Assembly (NCBI GenBank): GCA_030562195.1
Contig: CM060200.1
Span: forward strand, 15,810,001 to 15,874,000
Direction of reading: 5' to 3'
Length of the DNA stretch: 64,000 nucleotides
Origin: Nipponacmea schrenckii
Taxonomy: Eukaryota > Mollusca > Gastropoda > Lottiidae
Position 1 is the stretch's first letter. Each line of letters starts with the position of its first letter. Shown one piece after another: positions 48,100-59,428 of this stretch. The translations under genes and the position numbers were made by a program. The notes under the pieces are model-generated. The model searched no databases. It was not told the DNA's origin and was given only the letters and a program-made list of their open reading frames with translations.

Positions 48100-48600
48100 A
48101 AGCCCCGATTTTGATGAAACTTGGTGTGAGCATTGGAATTGATAAGATTGAGGTCAGGTTCAAATTTGACGAAAATTTAAAAAAAAAATGGTTATAGAGT
48201 TATTGTTCTTAGCCGAGTAAAATCGCGTCAAAATTTATTGTTTGTGCAATAGAGGCAACAATTTTTAATGGATTTTGATGAAACTTTGTGTCAGCATAGG
48301 ACATTATAAGAAGGTGGTCAAGTTTGAACTTGACGATTTTGCAATTAACGATTTTTGAGTTATTGCCCTTGACTTAGTAAAATCGCATAAAAAATTTTTG
48401 TGGGTGCAAAATATTACAATTTTTCGAAAAACTGTTCCCGACTTATTGCCCTTGACTTCGCAAAATTCTTTAAAGAATTATTGTGGGCGCAATAGAAGCT
48501 ACAACTTTGAATGGATTTTGATGAAACTTGGTGTATCAGTCAAATTTGAATAATATGATAATTGCTCGATAAATGGTTTGTGAGTTATTGCCCATGATTA
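48100..48600. repeat. Array B units, reverse orientation
   Basis: Three to four units with 'ttttgatgaaacttggtgtg', 'gagttattgcccttgactt' and 'caatagaagctaca' run opposite to 1150-2035. Confidence 0.7.
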
Positions 48601-49107
48601 AAGATGGGTTTTCTCATTAATTAGAGCGAAAGTAAGCTTACTATTTGATTAATTGGGGTTTCTAATGAATAATCCATGTATTCTCAAGTACAAAAGACCT
48701 ATGTGGACGTAGAAATGCTTGTCGAATCCATTTGACTCTGATCTGCTTTGAAACGCTAAATTTAGACTCCATGTTTGTTCACGTGACCAAATGACGTCAT
48801 ATAAATGAAGGTGTATAAGAATTGATTTTGTATTTTATTATAAGTGAGTTAAAACTTTTTAAATTAATTCATAATGTTTTTATAAAGTGATATTTAAACG
48901 TTTTATTGCCTTCTCAAAAAAAAGATCAACGACATTTGAGACTTGAGGTACATACCTATGGTATTATCCTACCGAGGGAAATCGCGTCATAATTAGCCTA
49001 ATTACGAGTTAAGTAAGGACATGTGGGACCATCTGGTATTTTTCCCCATCATTGGAACACCTTTACTCTCTATTGATATAAGTGTTACCGGTCCAATTAT
49101 GGTATAT
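48601..49107. repeat. Dispersed repeat, copy 2 of 24443-25085
   Basis: It matches copy 1 from 'gatgggttttctcattaatt' to the 'ccggtccaatta' end, without the ~115 bp segment of copy 1. 'ttcacgtgaccaaatgacgt' is intact here and is followed by 'cat', making a full TGACGTCA palindrome. Confidence 0.8.
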
Positions 49108-50649
49108 AAATGTATGTATATGAAAATAAGGGAACCCTTTTTTAAGTAAAATTTGGCTAAAAAGCCGGGTTTAAGGTAGACCGAATCATCTAGTCTCTCA
49201 CTGCCTTCAGCAGAGAGACAGAAGACCAAAATATGAAAATATCGTGAATAGCGCAACCAAAAGTTACAATTTCCTGTATGTTAATAGGTCAGCTACATAC
49301 CAACCCCCTATTTGACAGAATAAACCACTGATTGTTGACTCTAATCTTAGTTGAAATATTCAAGCGTAGAGCTATTTTTAAGATGGTTGCCATTTTGAAT
49401 AAGTCATTGAACATTTCAGTCAATCAAAAAAAAGACTTGTCTCAACAAATTTGATAAAGATGGCGACTTTGATTGTGTAAAAATAGCCGCCTGATGAACA
49501 TTTATCGAATTATTTAGAGTCAACATGTCGGTCTAGGTTTAAGGTAGCTTTTCTGTGTTTCCACGCGTTAAATTGCCGAAGCATTACGGTTAGGGAACCG
49601 AAAACCTCTCTTTTTGTGTTAGGCAATTTATCGGGGGCCAAATGAAAGGTAGCTTTAAAGCCGGGTTTTTAAACAAGTGGAGACGCAAAAAGCCGGCTTT
49701 TGCTCGTTCGGCAATCGAGAAGTACTAGTTTTACGGCCCCACACGCGACATCGATAGTCTTGTACATCGCGACCTGTCAGTAATGTGCCACTTTTTTGAT
49801 ATAAACTCAGTGGAAACGCATAGTGTTCGGCAATAGAGCCGGCTTTAAAGCTAGCTTTACTTCACAATTTCAAGTGGAAACGCAGTTTAAGTTCGAGTTT
49901 CTGCTTGTGTTGGAACCGAAAATATATTGTAAAGTGGGCTTATCTTGCAAGGCAATAGCTTGTTTCTTAAACTCTTTAATATTATGTAAATGAAAATACT
50001 CTTTTCTTTCCTTAGCTGTATACAGAGCAGAGAAACCAAGAGATTTTGCTAGGAGGTAAGAAGAATTCAATAATTGTATGCTCAAACATAAAATTGACTT
50101 TAGACTCCTAGAGACATTAGAAAAATGTAGCGAAAGTAAAGAATTAACGATTTCGTAACAGCGCGGCTCAGAGATTCACGCTTTGCGCTCTTCAGACAAC
50201 TGACCTACTTTCAGTCCGCGTCTCTACTTATAATTTTGGACATAATTTTGAATTTGAAGACTGGAAATTTTGTCCTTACAGCAAACATACCAGGTTATAT
50301 TCACAGAGTCACTGTCAGTGTCTGTTGGTGTTGTATTTCTTTCTCAAAAGACACACAGACCAAAAAATACTGTAGATTTATTTAATCTAATAGTGAATGC
50401 ACAACGAAACAACGATATATTAAGCACAAGGTATAATACACAAATCATACATACAGTAGTAAGCACTTTAATTGAATCCTCCGAGGCCTTAGCTACTAGC
50501 CTATTTATATAAAACTTATACTTCTAAAACAATCAAGAAGCCACTTTAACAATCCAGAAGTGATACATTGTTGCACACTGTTTTCACAGGTCATATTGCA
50601 TCATAATATTAGTTAAGAAACCTTTAGTAACTTCTGGAAAGATAATCTC
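49108..50649. other. Intron; possible short TIR element at 49553-49887
   Basis: 'ctgtgtttccac' at 49553 has an inverted partner 'gtggaaacgcag' ending near 49887, and both ends are G/C-rich with 'gccggctttt' and 'gccggcttta' blocks inside. This could be a small hAT-type MITE, but no target duplication is seen. The rest has no recognisable feature. Confidence 0.4.
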
Positions 50650-50651
50650 TA

Positions 50652-52051
50652 AGGGCCATATTCTCGAAGGATGATTTAGAATAATCAGTGATTTAATCAG
50701 AGTTTTTCTTTAGTCCATATTTTCAAACGCAAATTAACTTTAATCGGAGTCTAGATATGATCTAGGATTTCTGTAATCGGAGAAATAAGCTGCATTCGAG
50801 AATATGGAAAAATTTCATATTCTGGAACGCCGACTAAATTAAAATCAATGATTATCCCAAATCAATGATTTATTTAAACATGGTAGTTTAAATTTTGGTA
50901 TTCTCGAACGTTGACTAGATTTTAATCCTTGTCTAAACTATGCTAAAATTTAGTCACACCAGGGGTAGTTTAAAGTGTGATTAAACCAGATACTCAATAA
51001 AAAATATGTTATGAATTGAGTTAAATGGTATATTTCGACTTATAATTGTCCAATCATCACTAAAATCAATAGAACTCCTCTTTGATATGCCCCAAACACA
51101 CAACCACAAAATATCCCCATGGTGAGTATAATCCAAACGTAGAGAGACAGACATGCTTTGACTCAATTAGACAATCCTACTTCATTTACCAGGAGAGAAA
51201 TTCAGAAGACCTCAGTCAGACGAAGTATCAGACACTGTCTTTTAACAATGGTTTATTCTTTTCAAAAGAAACTGTAACAAAATATTATAGGTCAACTATA
51301 ACCTTAAACCACTTTAAAATATATCTTCTGTTTTAATGCAGGCAAGATCTCATCAACTTCAATGATCGCACCAAATTTCATTCAAATCAGATGAAAACTG
51401 TTGTCTCTAACATGTTCACAAGTTTATTTCGACATGTTTTGACAAAGTCAAGGGCAATAACTCAAAAAACGTTCACCAAAAAATCGCCAATATCAACCTT
51501 GTCCAAGATCTCATCAATATAAATGATCACTTTAAAATATATCTTCTGTTTTAATACAGGCAAGATCTCATCAACTTCAATGATCACACCAAATTTCATT
51601 TAAATCCGATGAAAACTGTAATAACGAAAGAAGCAATTTTTTTTCATCTACAGTCCAATTAGATTCCATTTTTGTAGATTTTATTCCTTTTTTACCTTTA
51701 ATATTTCGTCCTGAGCATGCTTCCATTGACATACTAGTAGCCGCCATTTTTTTTCTTATAAATAATCTCTAAACCAAAGTGTTTTATTGCCTTTTTTCTC
51801 TAGAGAGAGGCCCATTGTTAAGAAAATTATTAAATCTAGGATTTTGTAATCACTGATTTGACTTTTTCGTACTTCTGAGTAGGGAGATTAATATCATATT
51901 TAATCTGTGATTTATCATTTTTTTTAATCAAGTATTAGCCAATCCGTGTTTCCAGAATATGGTTTAAAATGAACCCTTAATCACAGACTGACTAATCCAT
52001 GATTAAGTCTAATCCTAGACTAATTTAGACAGCCTTCGAGAATATGGCCCT
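50652..52051. mobile_element. 1.4 kb TIR element with TA target
   Basis: The termini 'agggccatattctcgaagg' are perfect 19 bp inverted repeats, flanked by TA (50650-50651 and 52052-52053). Subterminal blocks resembling 'gattaaatcactgatta' recur in both orientations. 51313-51620 contains array-B-type units, which were carried in or captured. No transposase frame is seen. 52055-52380 begins 'agggccgtaattttaaagg' and has similar internal blocks, so it is a diverged relative adjacent to this element. Confidence 0.75.
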
Positions 52052-52629
52052 TAGGGCCGTAATTTTAAAGGCTGATTATCGCTAGTCAACTGTTAAATCA
52101 TTGACTTAATTTCGAACGCTTACTAGTGGTTAAACTATGACTAAATGATGGATAATCATTCATTCGTATTTTCGAAAGGTTACTAATTATGTTGCCTAAA
52201 TAACGGCTTACTATCAACTAGACATATTCTCGAAAGATGATTAATAATGATTAACCTTAAACACTGACATAATCATTGATTTTTGAAAAATTTCAGATTT
52301 TCGAAAGGATACTAACTGCTAATCAGATGTTTAATCCTGGAAATATTTAGTCGTGACAGGGGGGTAGTCTGTAATTGTGATAACATTCCAATGAAAAACT
52401 CATTGGCCTAATGAGGTAAAATAGAATTCGATAAAGTATTTTTTGGGGTACGAATAAGCTTTAATCAAGAGGAATAACAAGCAGCTTGATAAATCTGGAT
52501 AGAATTGCTTGAGCTTTTCTTGAAGTATGAAAAACCTTATCAGTAGTAATAGAGTATATAGACTGTAGAGTTCAAAAAGAACTTTGCCCTTATTACTCGC
52601 GAAATCATTACTTTACTGGCAGAATCTCA

Positions 52630-53020
52630 ACCACGTGGTGCCTTCAGACCTGAGAATATCCCAAAAATTCCAATATAATGGTATTTTCTATCGAACCTAG
52701 TGACTGGACAGTCAGTGATAAAGTCTCTTCATTGCCAATTTTTGAAAAATTGCCAATTTTTGAACAGTCCACGCTGATGGTGGTGGGGCATAATCATGTA
52801 TGGAATTGTCAGAATCCTAACCACATGGTGCCTTCAGACCTGTGAATATCACAAAAATTTCAATATAATTTTCATGTCAAATTCGGTGACTGGCCAGTCA
52901 GTGATGAAGACTATTTATGGCCAATTTTAAAACAGTCATCGCTTATGGTGGTGGGGCATAATTTTTGATGGAATTGGCAGATTCCCAACCACAGAGTGCC
53001 TTCAGACTTGTTTGCGCATG
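52630..53020. repeat. ~180 bp tandem repeat, three partial units
   Basis: 'gtgccttcagacctg' or a close variant recurs near 52640, 52829 and 52998. Each unit carries 'gatggtggtggggcataat' and 'cca.tgactgg.cagtcagtga'. The same 'ccacgctgatggtggtgggg' block forms the inner hairpin of the element at 30842-31963. Confidence 0.75.
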
Positions 53021-53126
53021 TCCGAAAGTTTGTTATCATTTCGCGTGCGTATCATAATAACAACAATCATGACGAAATTGTGTTAACAATACAAAAAATA
53101 AAGAGCCATGAGATTTCTGCGACGCA

Positions 53127-53232
53127 AGTAGTATTAGAGCTTACAGATATCCGGCAACCCTCCACTTCGCTCCGCTCCGCTCCGCTCCGCTCCGCTCCGA
53201 GCTACCGGATATCTGTAAGCTCTAATACTACT
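53127..53232. repeat. 28 bp perfect inverted repeat around CTCCG pentamers
   Basis: 53127-53154 and 53205-53232 are exact reverse complements (outer end 'agtagtattagagc'). The 50 bp between holds about five tandem CTCCG units. It lies about 1 kb left of the first Polinton-like gene. It could be a hairpin terminus of a mobile element; this is a guess. Confidence 0.85.
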
Positions 53233-53262
53233 ATGTGCCCACCCACCCTCCCTTTTAGATAA

Positions 53263-54351
53263 CCAAAAAATGCCTTTAATAAACATTCACTTTAAACTTC
53301 ATGATAAATTATTAACTAAATTCGTCTGCTAAATTATTAAAATTGTTTAATCAATATTCTCTTTAACAATAAACATTCTAGAATATTCTCGAACTTTATT
53401 TACTGCGTCGTAATAGTTCACACCTGTTACTTGCCAACTCATTTCAAGTCTGCCAATGTTATAATACAGTTTAGTTTCTGTTTTACTCTAGGTTTAATAT
53501 TCTTTGGACAAGAGATTAACAGAATTATATTTGATTATTATCCAATCCAGGTATGTAATATCTATATCTAATATTAACAGTTTAATAATATCAAAATTTC
53601 GTAAGTTTGTCAATTGTAAAACGAGAACGAATGGTTTCGGAAATCGAACAATGTTTCAAAAGAAGTAACGATGTGGAAATTAATGTGATTTGAAAATATT
53701 TGTGAGTCTTATCCAAAACAGTTCTTTAGAAAGGTGAGTGTGTAAAATATTATTAAAATATATTTAATTTTAAATTTCAGGTTATGTGGTAAATATTCAC
53801 AGATGTGACAATCAATAATAATAGTATAATGGTACACGTGTTTGATCGATAAAAGTTAATTACCTGTGAAACTTCCTACCTGCGCAGTTATACCTAACAA
53901 CATAACAACAGTTGGTAACTAACGACCGGTCTTACAGGAGCGGTTTCGACCATGCGCAGTTGAATAGCAACTGAATAACAACATCCGCAACTGACATATC
54001 CTGTCATGGGCAGATGAATAGCAACCAAATAACAATATTCGTAACTAACGACCGGTCCTACAGGAGCGGTTTCGATCATGCGCAGTTGAGAAAACAATAA
54101 CTATTTATGAATAGAATTTATTTATACTTGTAATATTATTATATATGGATTTTATAATAAAATTCTTTTGTTGTATTTCTTTTATCAAATCTACTATATT
54201 AAAAATATGGGATTGATTTTAAAGCATAAAAAGGAAAAGTTCAATTACACTGGCGATGGTTTCTTCTCTGGATTGATGTCCCTTATACCAAAGGTTACGT
54301 CCTTTGTAACTAAAAACAAAGACCAAAAATGTCTTTAATAAACATTCACTC
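53263..54351. repeat. ~30 bp direct repeats 1.06 kb apart
   Basis: 'tgcctttaataaacattcac' (from 53271) and 'tgtctttaataaacattcac' (from 54330), with flanking 'accaaaaa', bracket 1.06 kb. A second pair, 53912-53955 and 54031-54085 ('taacgaccggtc.tacagga' plus 'catgcgcagttga'), lies inside it upstream of the first + strand viral gene. Confidence 0.65.
53356..53480 (-). pseudogene. Short unrecognised coding-like fragment
   Basis: The - strand reads YYNIGRLEMSWQVTGVNYYD and then AVNKVREYSRMFIVKENID before a stop. The composition looks like a real protein end, and the fragment sits at the edge of the Polinton-like element. I do not recognise the family. Confidence 0.35.
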
Positions 54352-54632
54352 CAACATATTTCGGATCAGGTGACATTCAAAAATCTCTAACTAAACTTCC
54401 CGGTTTTCCATGGGCTAAATATAAAGTGGAGAAACATCTTCCAGGTCATAATTACACTGGACCGGGAACTAGGTTAGATTTACGATTGGATGAAAATGAA
54501 AATCCAAAACCAGGTGAAGAACCAGTTAATAGAGTAGATGCTGCTGCACTTAAACACGACAAACTATACAGAAATGAAGACTTACAATTTCGACACGAAG
54601 CAGATAAACAAATGATTAAAGAATTAGAATGA
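54208..54632 (+). pseudogene. Polinton/adintovirus-like PLA2-domain minor capsid gene
   Basis: The first + strand gene of the endogenous dsDNA element. It begins MGLILKHKKEKFNYTGDG at 54208, breaks near 54330, and continues with LPGFPWAKYKVEKHLPGHN, then YTGPGTRLD and PVNRVDAAALKHDKLY. GPGT (calcium-loop-like) and the DAAALKHDKLY helix with its His-Asp pair are the signature of the phospholipase A2-like domain in parvovirus VP1 N-termini and in capsid proteins of Polinton/adintovirus-type elements. There it is thought to help membrane passage. The frame is broken between the N-terminal and PLA2 parts and stops at 54632. Confidence 0.8.
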
Positions 54633-55464
54633 ATGAATGAAGAAAGATTGAAACAAGAATTAGCTAATCTTGAAACGAAACTCAATGATGATAATGAACT
54701 AACAAATTAAAACCTCTATTCAACAACAATTAGTTAATGTGGTTGATAAATCTCAGTTACAAAATTTAAATTTATTAATATCTCAACTAGACGATAAAAT
54801 AACAAAGCAAAAATGAAATGTTAAAGATCTAATAAGTAACATTAAACCAGGCGTAAATGAAGAAAAATTAAAACAAGAATTAACTAATCTAGAGACGAAA
54901 CTTAATGATGACAGTAAACTAACAGAAATTATAAGTTATGTTCGACAACAATTAGTTAATGTGGTTGATAAAACTCGGTTACAGAATTTAATTTCATTAA
55001 TATCCAAATTAGATGATAGAATTACAAAAGAGAAAATAGATTTGAAACAACTAATAGATAATAGTAAACCAGGTATAAGCGAAGAAAGACTGAAACAAGA
55101 ATTGTCTAAATTAGAAACTAATAATAACAACGAGCTTACAGAAATTAAAACCTATATTCAACAACAATTAGTTAGTGTAGCCGATAAAACTCAATTACAA
55201 AATTTAAATTTATTAATAACCCAATTAGACGATAAAGTTACAAAACAAAAATCAAATGTAAAACAACTAATAGCTAATATCAAACCAGGTATAAGCGAAG
55301 AAAAATTAAAACAAGAATTATCTGATCTAGAAACTAAGCTTAATGATAACGGTGAACTGACAGAAATTAAAACCTATATCGAACAGCAATTAGCTAATGT
55401 AGTAGACAAAGCGGAGTTAGAGAGATTAAAATCATCCATATATGAATTAGATAAAAAAAAATGA
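54633..55464 (+). pseudogene. Coiled-coil protein of four ~73-residue repeats
   Basis: Downstream of the PLA2 gene, four near-identical repeats start near 54715, 54937, 55155 and 55380 (spacing 218-225 bp). Each reads like IKTYIQQQLVSVADKTQLQN, then LITQLDDKVTKQKSN and KPGISEEKLKQELSDLETK. Heptad-like Leu/Ile spacing predicts a long coiled coil. The last two and a half repeats are open (54961-55464); the first two carry a TGA stop and a 2 nt deletion. Its function is unknown; a structural or fibre-like role is conceivable given the neighbour. Confidence 0.65.
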
Positions 55465-55532
55465 GTCAAGTGAAAAAATGATTCAAGAAATTAATAAAAA
55501 AGAAAAAGAAACTTATTTTACTTTACCTTTTA

Positions 55533-55793
55533 ATGATGGTATTTTATGGATTTGTTGCAAAATATGTAGGAAAATTAATTGAGCCATCTAAATTTAAAGC
55601 TGTTTTTGAGAAAAGTAACGTTGAAAGATTTGAACTTGTGATCTCCCCCCATGTTGATGTGGTTATTATTATTACAAAATTTCATTTTAAATTAAAAATA
55701 AAATCAGTAAATTTTTCTCATAGTTTTTTAGACTCACCATTTCTTGTGAATTATAACATTTGTCCAATTCTGGACAATAGGAAAAAAAGGTAA
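55533..55793 (+). pseudogene. Unrecognised short reading frame in viral element
   Basis: An 86-codon frame starts FYGFVAKYVGKLIEPSKFKA. It follows the coiled-coil gene at short distance on the same strand. I do not recognise it. It may be the end of a longer broken gene. Confidence 0.3.
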
Positions 55794-55902
55794 CTTTCTA
55801 AATAAAAAACGTGATAGTTTTGGTGAAAGTAATAAAGTTTATGAAATACCACTAGATACAGATTTGGTTTATCACAAATAGAGTTAATTTAATTCTTAAT
55901 AA

Positions 55903-56345
55903 ATGAACACCGAAGAGTTAAACACACAGAATTTACAAGATGTTATGACGCGTAAACAAAAAGGGTTAGAAGGGGAATTCAATCATTACAAAAAGTTAAC
56001 AAAATGTTGGAGTAGGATAAACATCACTTTTAAAACTATAAGTGTTATATCAGCTTGTCTTATAGCAACAGCAACCACTGTAACAGCAAGTATTTCTCTT
56101 CCAATATTTATTCTAACTATCCTAGGAGCTCTTACAGCTATTCAAACATCTTCATGTGGTTTAATTACTATTGGGTTTACCAATACCATATTTACAAAAC
56201 CATATCAAATTTAATAAGAACATATTTAGATAAATTATTCATTTTTTTCGAAAGAAGCAAATCTTATAAAATAATGAATGAATTGTTAACAAAAATTGAA
56301 TCCTTAAAAATAGAACATAACAAATTGAAAAAGAAACATGACTAA
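55903..56345 (+). pseudogene. Small hydrophobic protein upstream of polymerase
   Basis: The frame starts MNTEELNTQNLQDVMTRKQK and has a lysine-rich helix. A long hydrophobic stretch follows (ISVISACLIATATTVTASIS through a Gly-rich hairpin), predicting two membrane segments. A shift near 56200 leads to a C-terminal helix ending KIESLKIEHNKLKKKHD, whose stop overlaps the polymerase ATG at 56338. Small membrane proteins of this build accompany polymerase genes in Polinton-like elements. Their role is unknown. Confidence 0.5.
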
Positions 56346-59300
56346 AACAATTAAAAAAAAAGAACCTAATGCTGTTAAACCGAAGAAAAAAATTGACAAT
56401 GAATTATTTGAAAATGTGGTTTCTGATAGAATTGAAGAGTTTAATACTTTTAATGGACAAATTGAAATCGATGGAAAATTTTTTGAAGATGAATTTGGTG
56501 AATTCAAACAAAATATGAATTTATCTTTCTTTGATGTTCAAATGATTACTAGAGTTGTAAATAATATGAGTGAAAAATCAGATAGTTCAGATTGGTATTT
56601 TACTGGTCATATAATATATCGTAAAGATGATTTCAAACCAATCAAAAGATCAAATATAGGAAAAGGAACTCAATTGCTATTTACAATCAATGAATATGTT
56701 GGAGAATATTGTTATATTCCAACTGACGTAGCGTGTTTTATTAAATGTGTTAATTATGTTTTGAAACGTGATTTAACAAACGAATTTAATAAATTTATTT
56801 ATTCCTATTCAAAACATAACAGAAAGGGAATTATGACTCAAGCTCGAATCGGAGAATTCAATGAAAAAAATGAAACTTCGTTCCAAATTTATAATCCTAA
56901 AGATAGAACTTTATATCCTAGAAAAATAAACACTTCATCAGAATGGATTTTGTATTTACACAATAATCATTTCTGTTTGATAAAAAGAGATTACAAAAGT
57001 TTAGGAATAAAAGAAATAAAAGATAACTATCAACAAGTATGGAAAACCTATGTTAACGAAAACATTGAACTTGTTTCCGAATTTAATCCAGCGTCAATGT
57101 CACAAAACACCCAACCTGAAACTCTTTATGCATGGAATTCCGAGAAGTTTACAGAAAAAGAAACTGTTAAAACGATACCATATTCATGTTCTTTAGTCAA
57201 TTTGGAAAAGCTGCGAAAAATATTAGAACGAATAAATTGTCGTTTTCCAGATCTAAAACCCACAGATAATGTTCCTGAAGAATTTTTATGAAAAAATAAT
57301 GAATATAGTTCATATATTTGTAGGTACAGATTGTATAGATCAAATGTTAAAATATTTAGGAAATGTTGATCAAAAACAATTAACTTTAGTTTCTCATAAT
57401 GGTAGTGGTTTTGATAATTGGATTATTATTAAAAATATGTCAAAATTAACTCACTTTCCTCTCAAAACCACAAGAGGCATACTTTGTTTACCAATATCTA
57501 ATATATTTACAGAAAAGTCTTTACAGAAAAAATGGAATTATGAAAAGAAGTTTAACAACAATAACAATTATCTCCAGAAATTAAATTTTACTTGTTCATA
57601 TCAACATGTAGCGAGAAGTTTAAAAGATTGGGGAAAATCATCAGAATTACCAATGAATTTAAGAAAGATTGATTTAGATATTGCGTCTATAAACGAATCA
57701 AATTGGGAGTCCCGAAGAGAAGAATGGGAACCGTATGCTAAAAGAGATACTATATGTTTAGACGTATGTTTGTTCAAATACAATCAAGTTATGACATCTA
57801 TGATAAATCAAAGTGTAATAAATAATTTAACAGCCCCTGCCTTATCTCTTAAAGGTTGATATCATCTGTATAAAGGAGAAAAAGTATATTCTCACGTAGA
57901 TCCATTCATCAGACATTTTGTCAGACGTTCTGTAAAAGGAGGTAGAGTTTCTGCAAACATAATAAAATTCAAATCGGATAAATTAGATGAAATTTGTAAA
58001 GTACTACAACATCATTTAAATACAACTGATTCTGATATAATTGAGTTATTCAAAAAATACCAACAGTCTACTAAAGATTTTAACGAAGAGTTGAAGAAAA
58101 TCTCTTGTTCTAAATTAATGGCATTTGACGCTAACGGTCTTTATGCCTCTGCTATGTGTGATGGTGAATACCCAAAAGCTGAATCAGCAAGAGCTTTAAA
58201 AGATTTTGAAAAGGAAGAATTTGTAAAGCTTTTCAATAAACAACAATTTAGACCAAGGTGGGCTATTTTATCGGTTTGGTTTGACTATCCAAAAAATATG
58301 TTTTTCAACCAATACCAGCCAAAGAAAAAATAACTTACACTTTATAGAGGATGATGAACCCCAAACAAAATCTGGTGATAAGATACGATTTAGAAATGGT
58401 TTTTGTAATGACGTTCTCACTTCTGTTGACATACAGGAAATTGTTCGAGCTGGTGGAAAACTTATCAAAATATTAGATGGGATAGACTATAAAGAAAATT
58501 TCGAAACACCTCCTTTTAAAGACTATGTTTTAACTTTAAAGGAAGAAAGAAACAAATATAAACAACAGGGAAATTTAGTTGGCAGTGATTGTATAAAATT
58601 ACTGGGTAATTCTTTATACGGAAAATCTGTTCAGAAAGATATAAATACAGAATTTCATTTGTGGTCTGAAGAAACTCTTAAAGCAAATTTTGATTCAAAT
58701 ATAAAATGTTATGAAAAAGTAAATGAACAACAATATAAAGTGGAAAAGAAAAGGAACAACCTGAAATTATTAAACCAACAAAAACAACAAGATTAACTCC
58801 GAGTCATTTGGGTTCATTCATCTTAGCACATAGCAAACGAATAATGAATAATTTGATTCATGTTATTGATGGTTTTAGAAAACCAGAAATATATTATACT
58901 GATACCGATAGTTTATACATATCAGATAGGAATTGGGATAAATTGGTACAAGCTGGATTAACTTCTGAAACGGAATATGGAAAAGGAAAGAATGATTATG
59001 GAGATGGTGGTATTATATTTGGTTTATATTTGGCTCCAAAAGTAAAATACAATATCATCCTAACTTCTAATGGAGAATTGGTGGAAAAGAGAACTTTTAA
59101 AGGATATACAAAATCAAAGTGTGGAAGATGGAAAAGATATTGAAAATGAATTCGATAAACCTTGGAAAAGAGTTTTACAGACGGTGTGGTAATTCCGAAA
59201 GATAAACAAAAGAAAGTATTCAAACATAATTTGAATTTGATTAAAAGAAAACCACCAAACAGAAATGGAATTATGTATCCCTATAATAATAAAGATGAGG

Positions 59301-59428
59301 TTAATATGGTTGAAAATTACGAATTCGACGATTACGATTATATAATTTTAGAAGAAGATGAGGAATACATATTTATTCCTCACCAAAATCGAAATATCTT
59401 CCATGTCCATTTTTTATATCTACATTGA
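56338..59428 (+). pseudogene. Protein-primed family B DNA polymerase (Polinton/adintovirus type)
   Basis: The polymerase starts MTKTIKKKEPNAVKPKKK. A cysteine-rich N-terminal domain (YCYIPTDVACFIKCVNYVLK) typical of these elements precedes the exonuclease. Exo I reads AWNSEKF (57130-57150, Asn where Asp is usual), Exo II SHNGSGFDNW, Exo III region YAKRDT. Polymerase motif A is FDANGLYASAM (about 58124-58156), motif B LLGNSLYG (about 58600) and motif C YYTDTDSLYI (about 58892). Such enzymes replicate linear genomes using a terminal protein. A frameshift near 57290, an in-frame TGA at 57857, and shifts near 58330, 58790 and 59140 inactivate it. The C-terminus faces the opposing minor capsid gene. 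Confidence 0.93.

Noticed and set aside
47236..53120. Remaining last exon of the NADK2-like gene
   Set aside because: I looked for a frame with the expected Cys-Trp-Asp and Asp-Gly-Gly residues after an acceptor of the right phase and found none.
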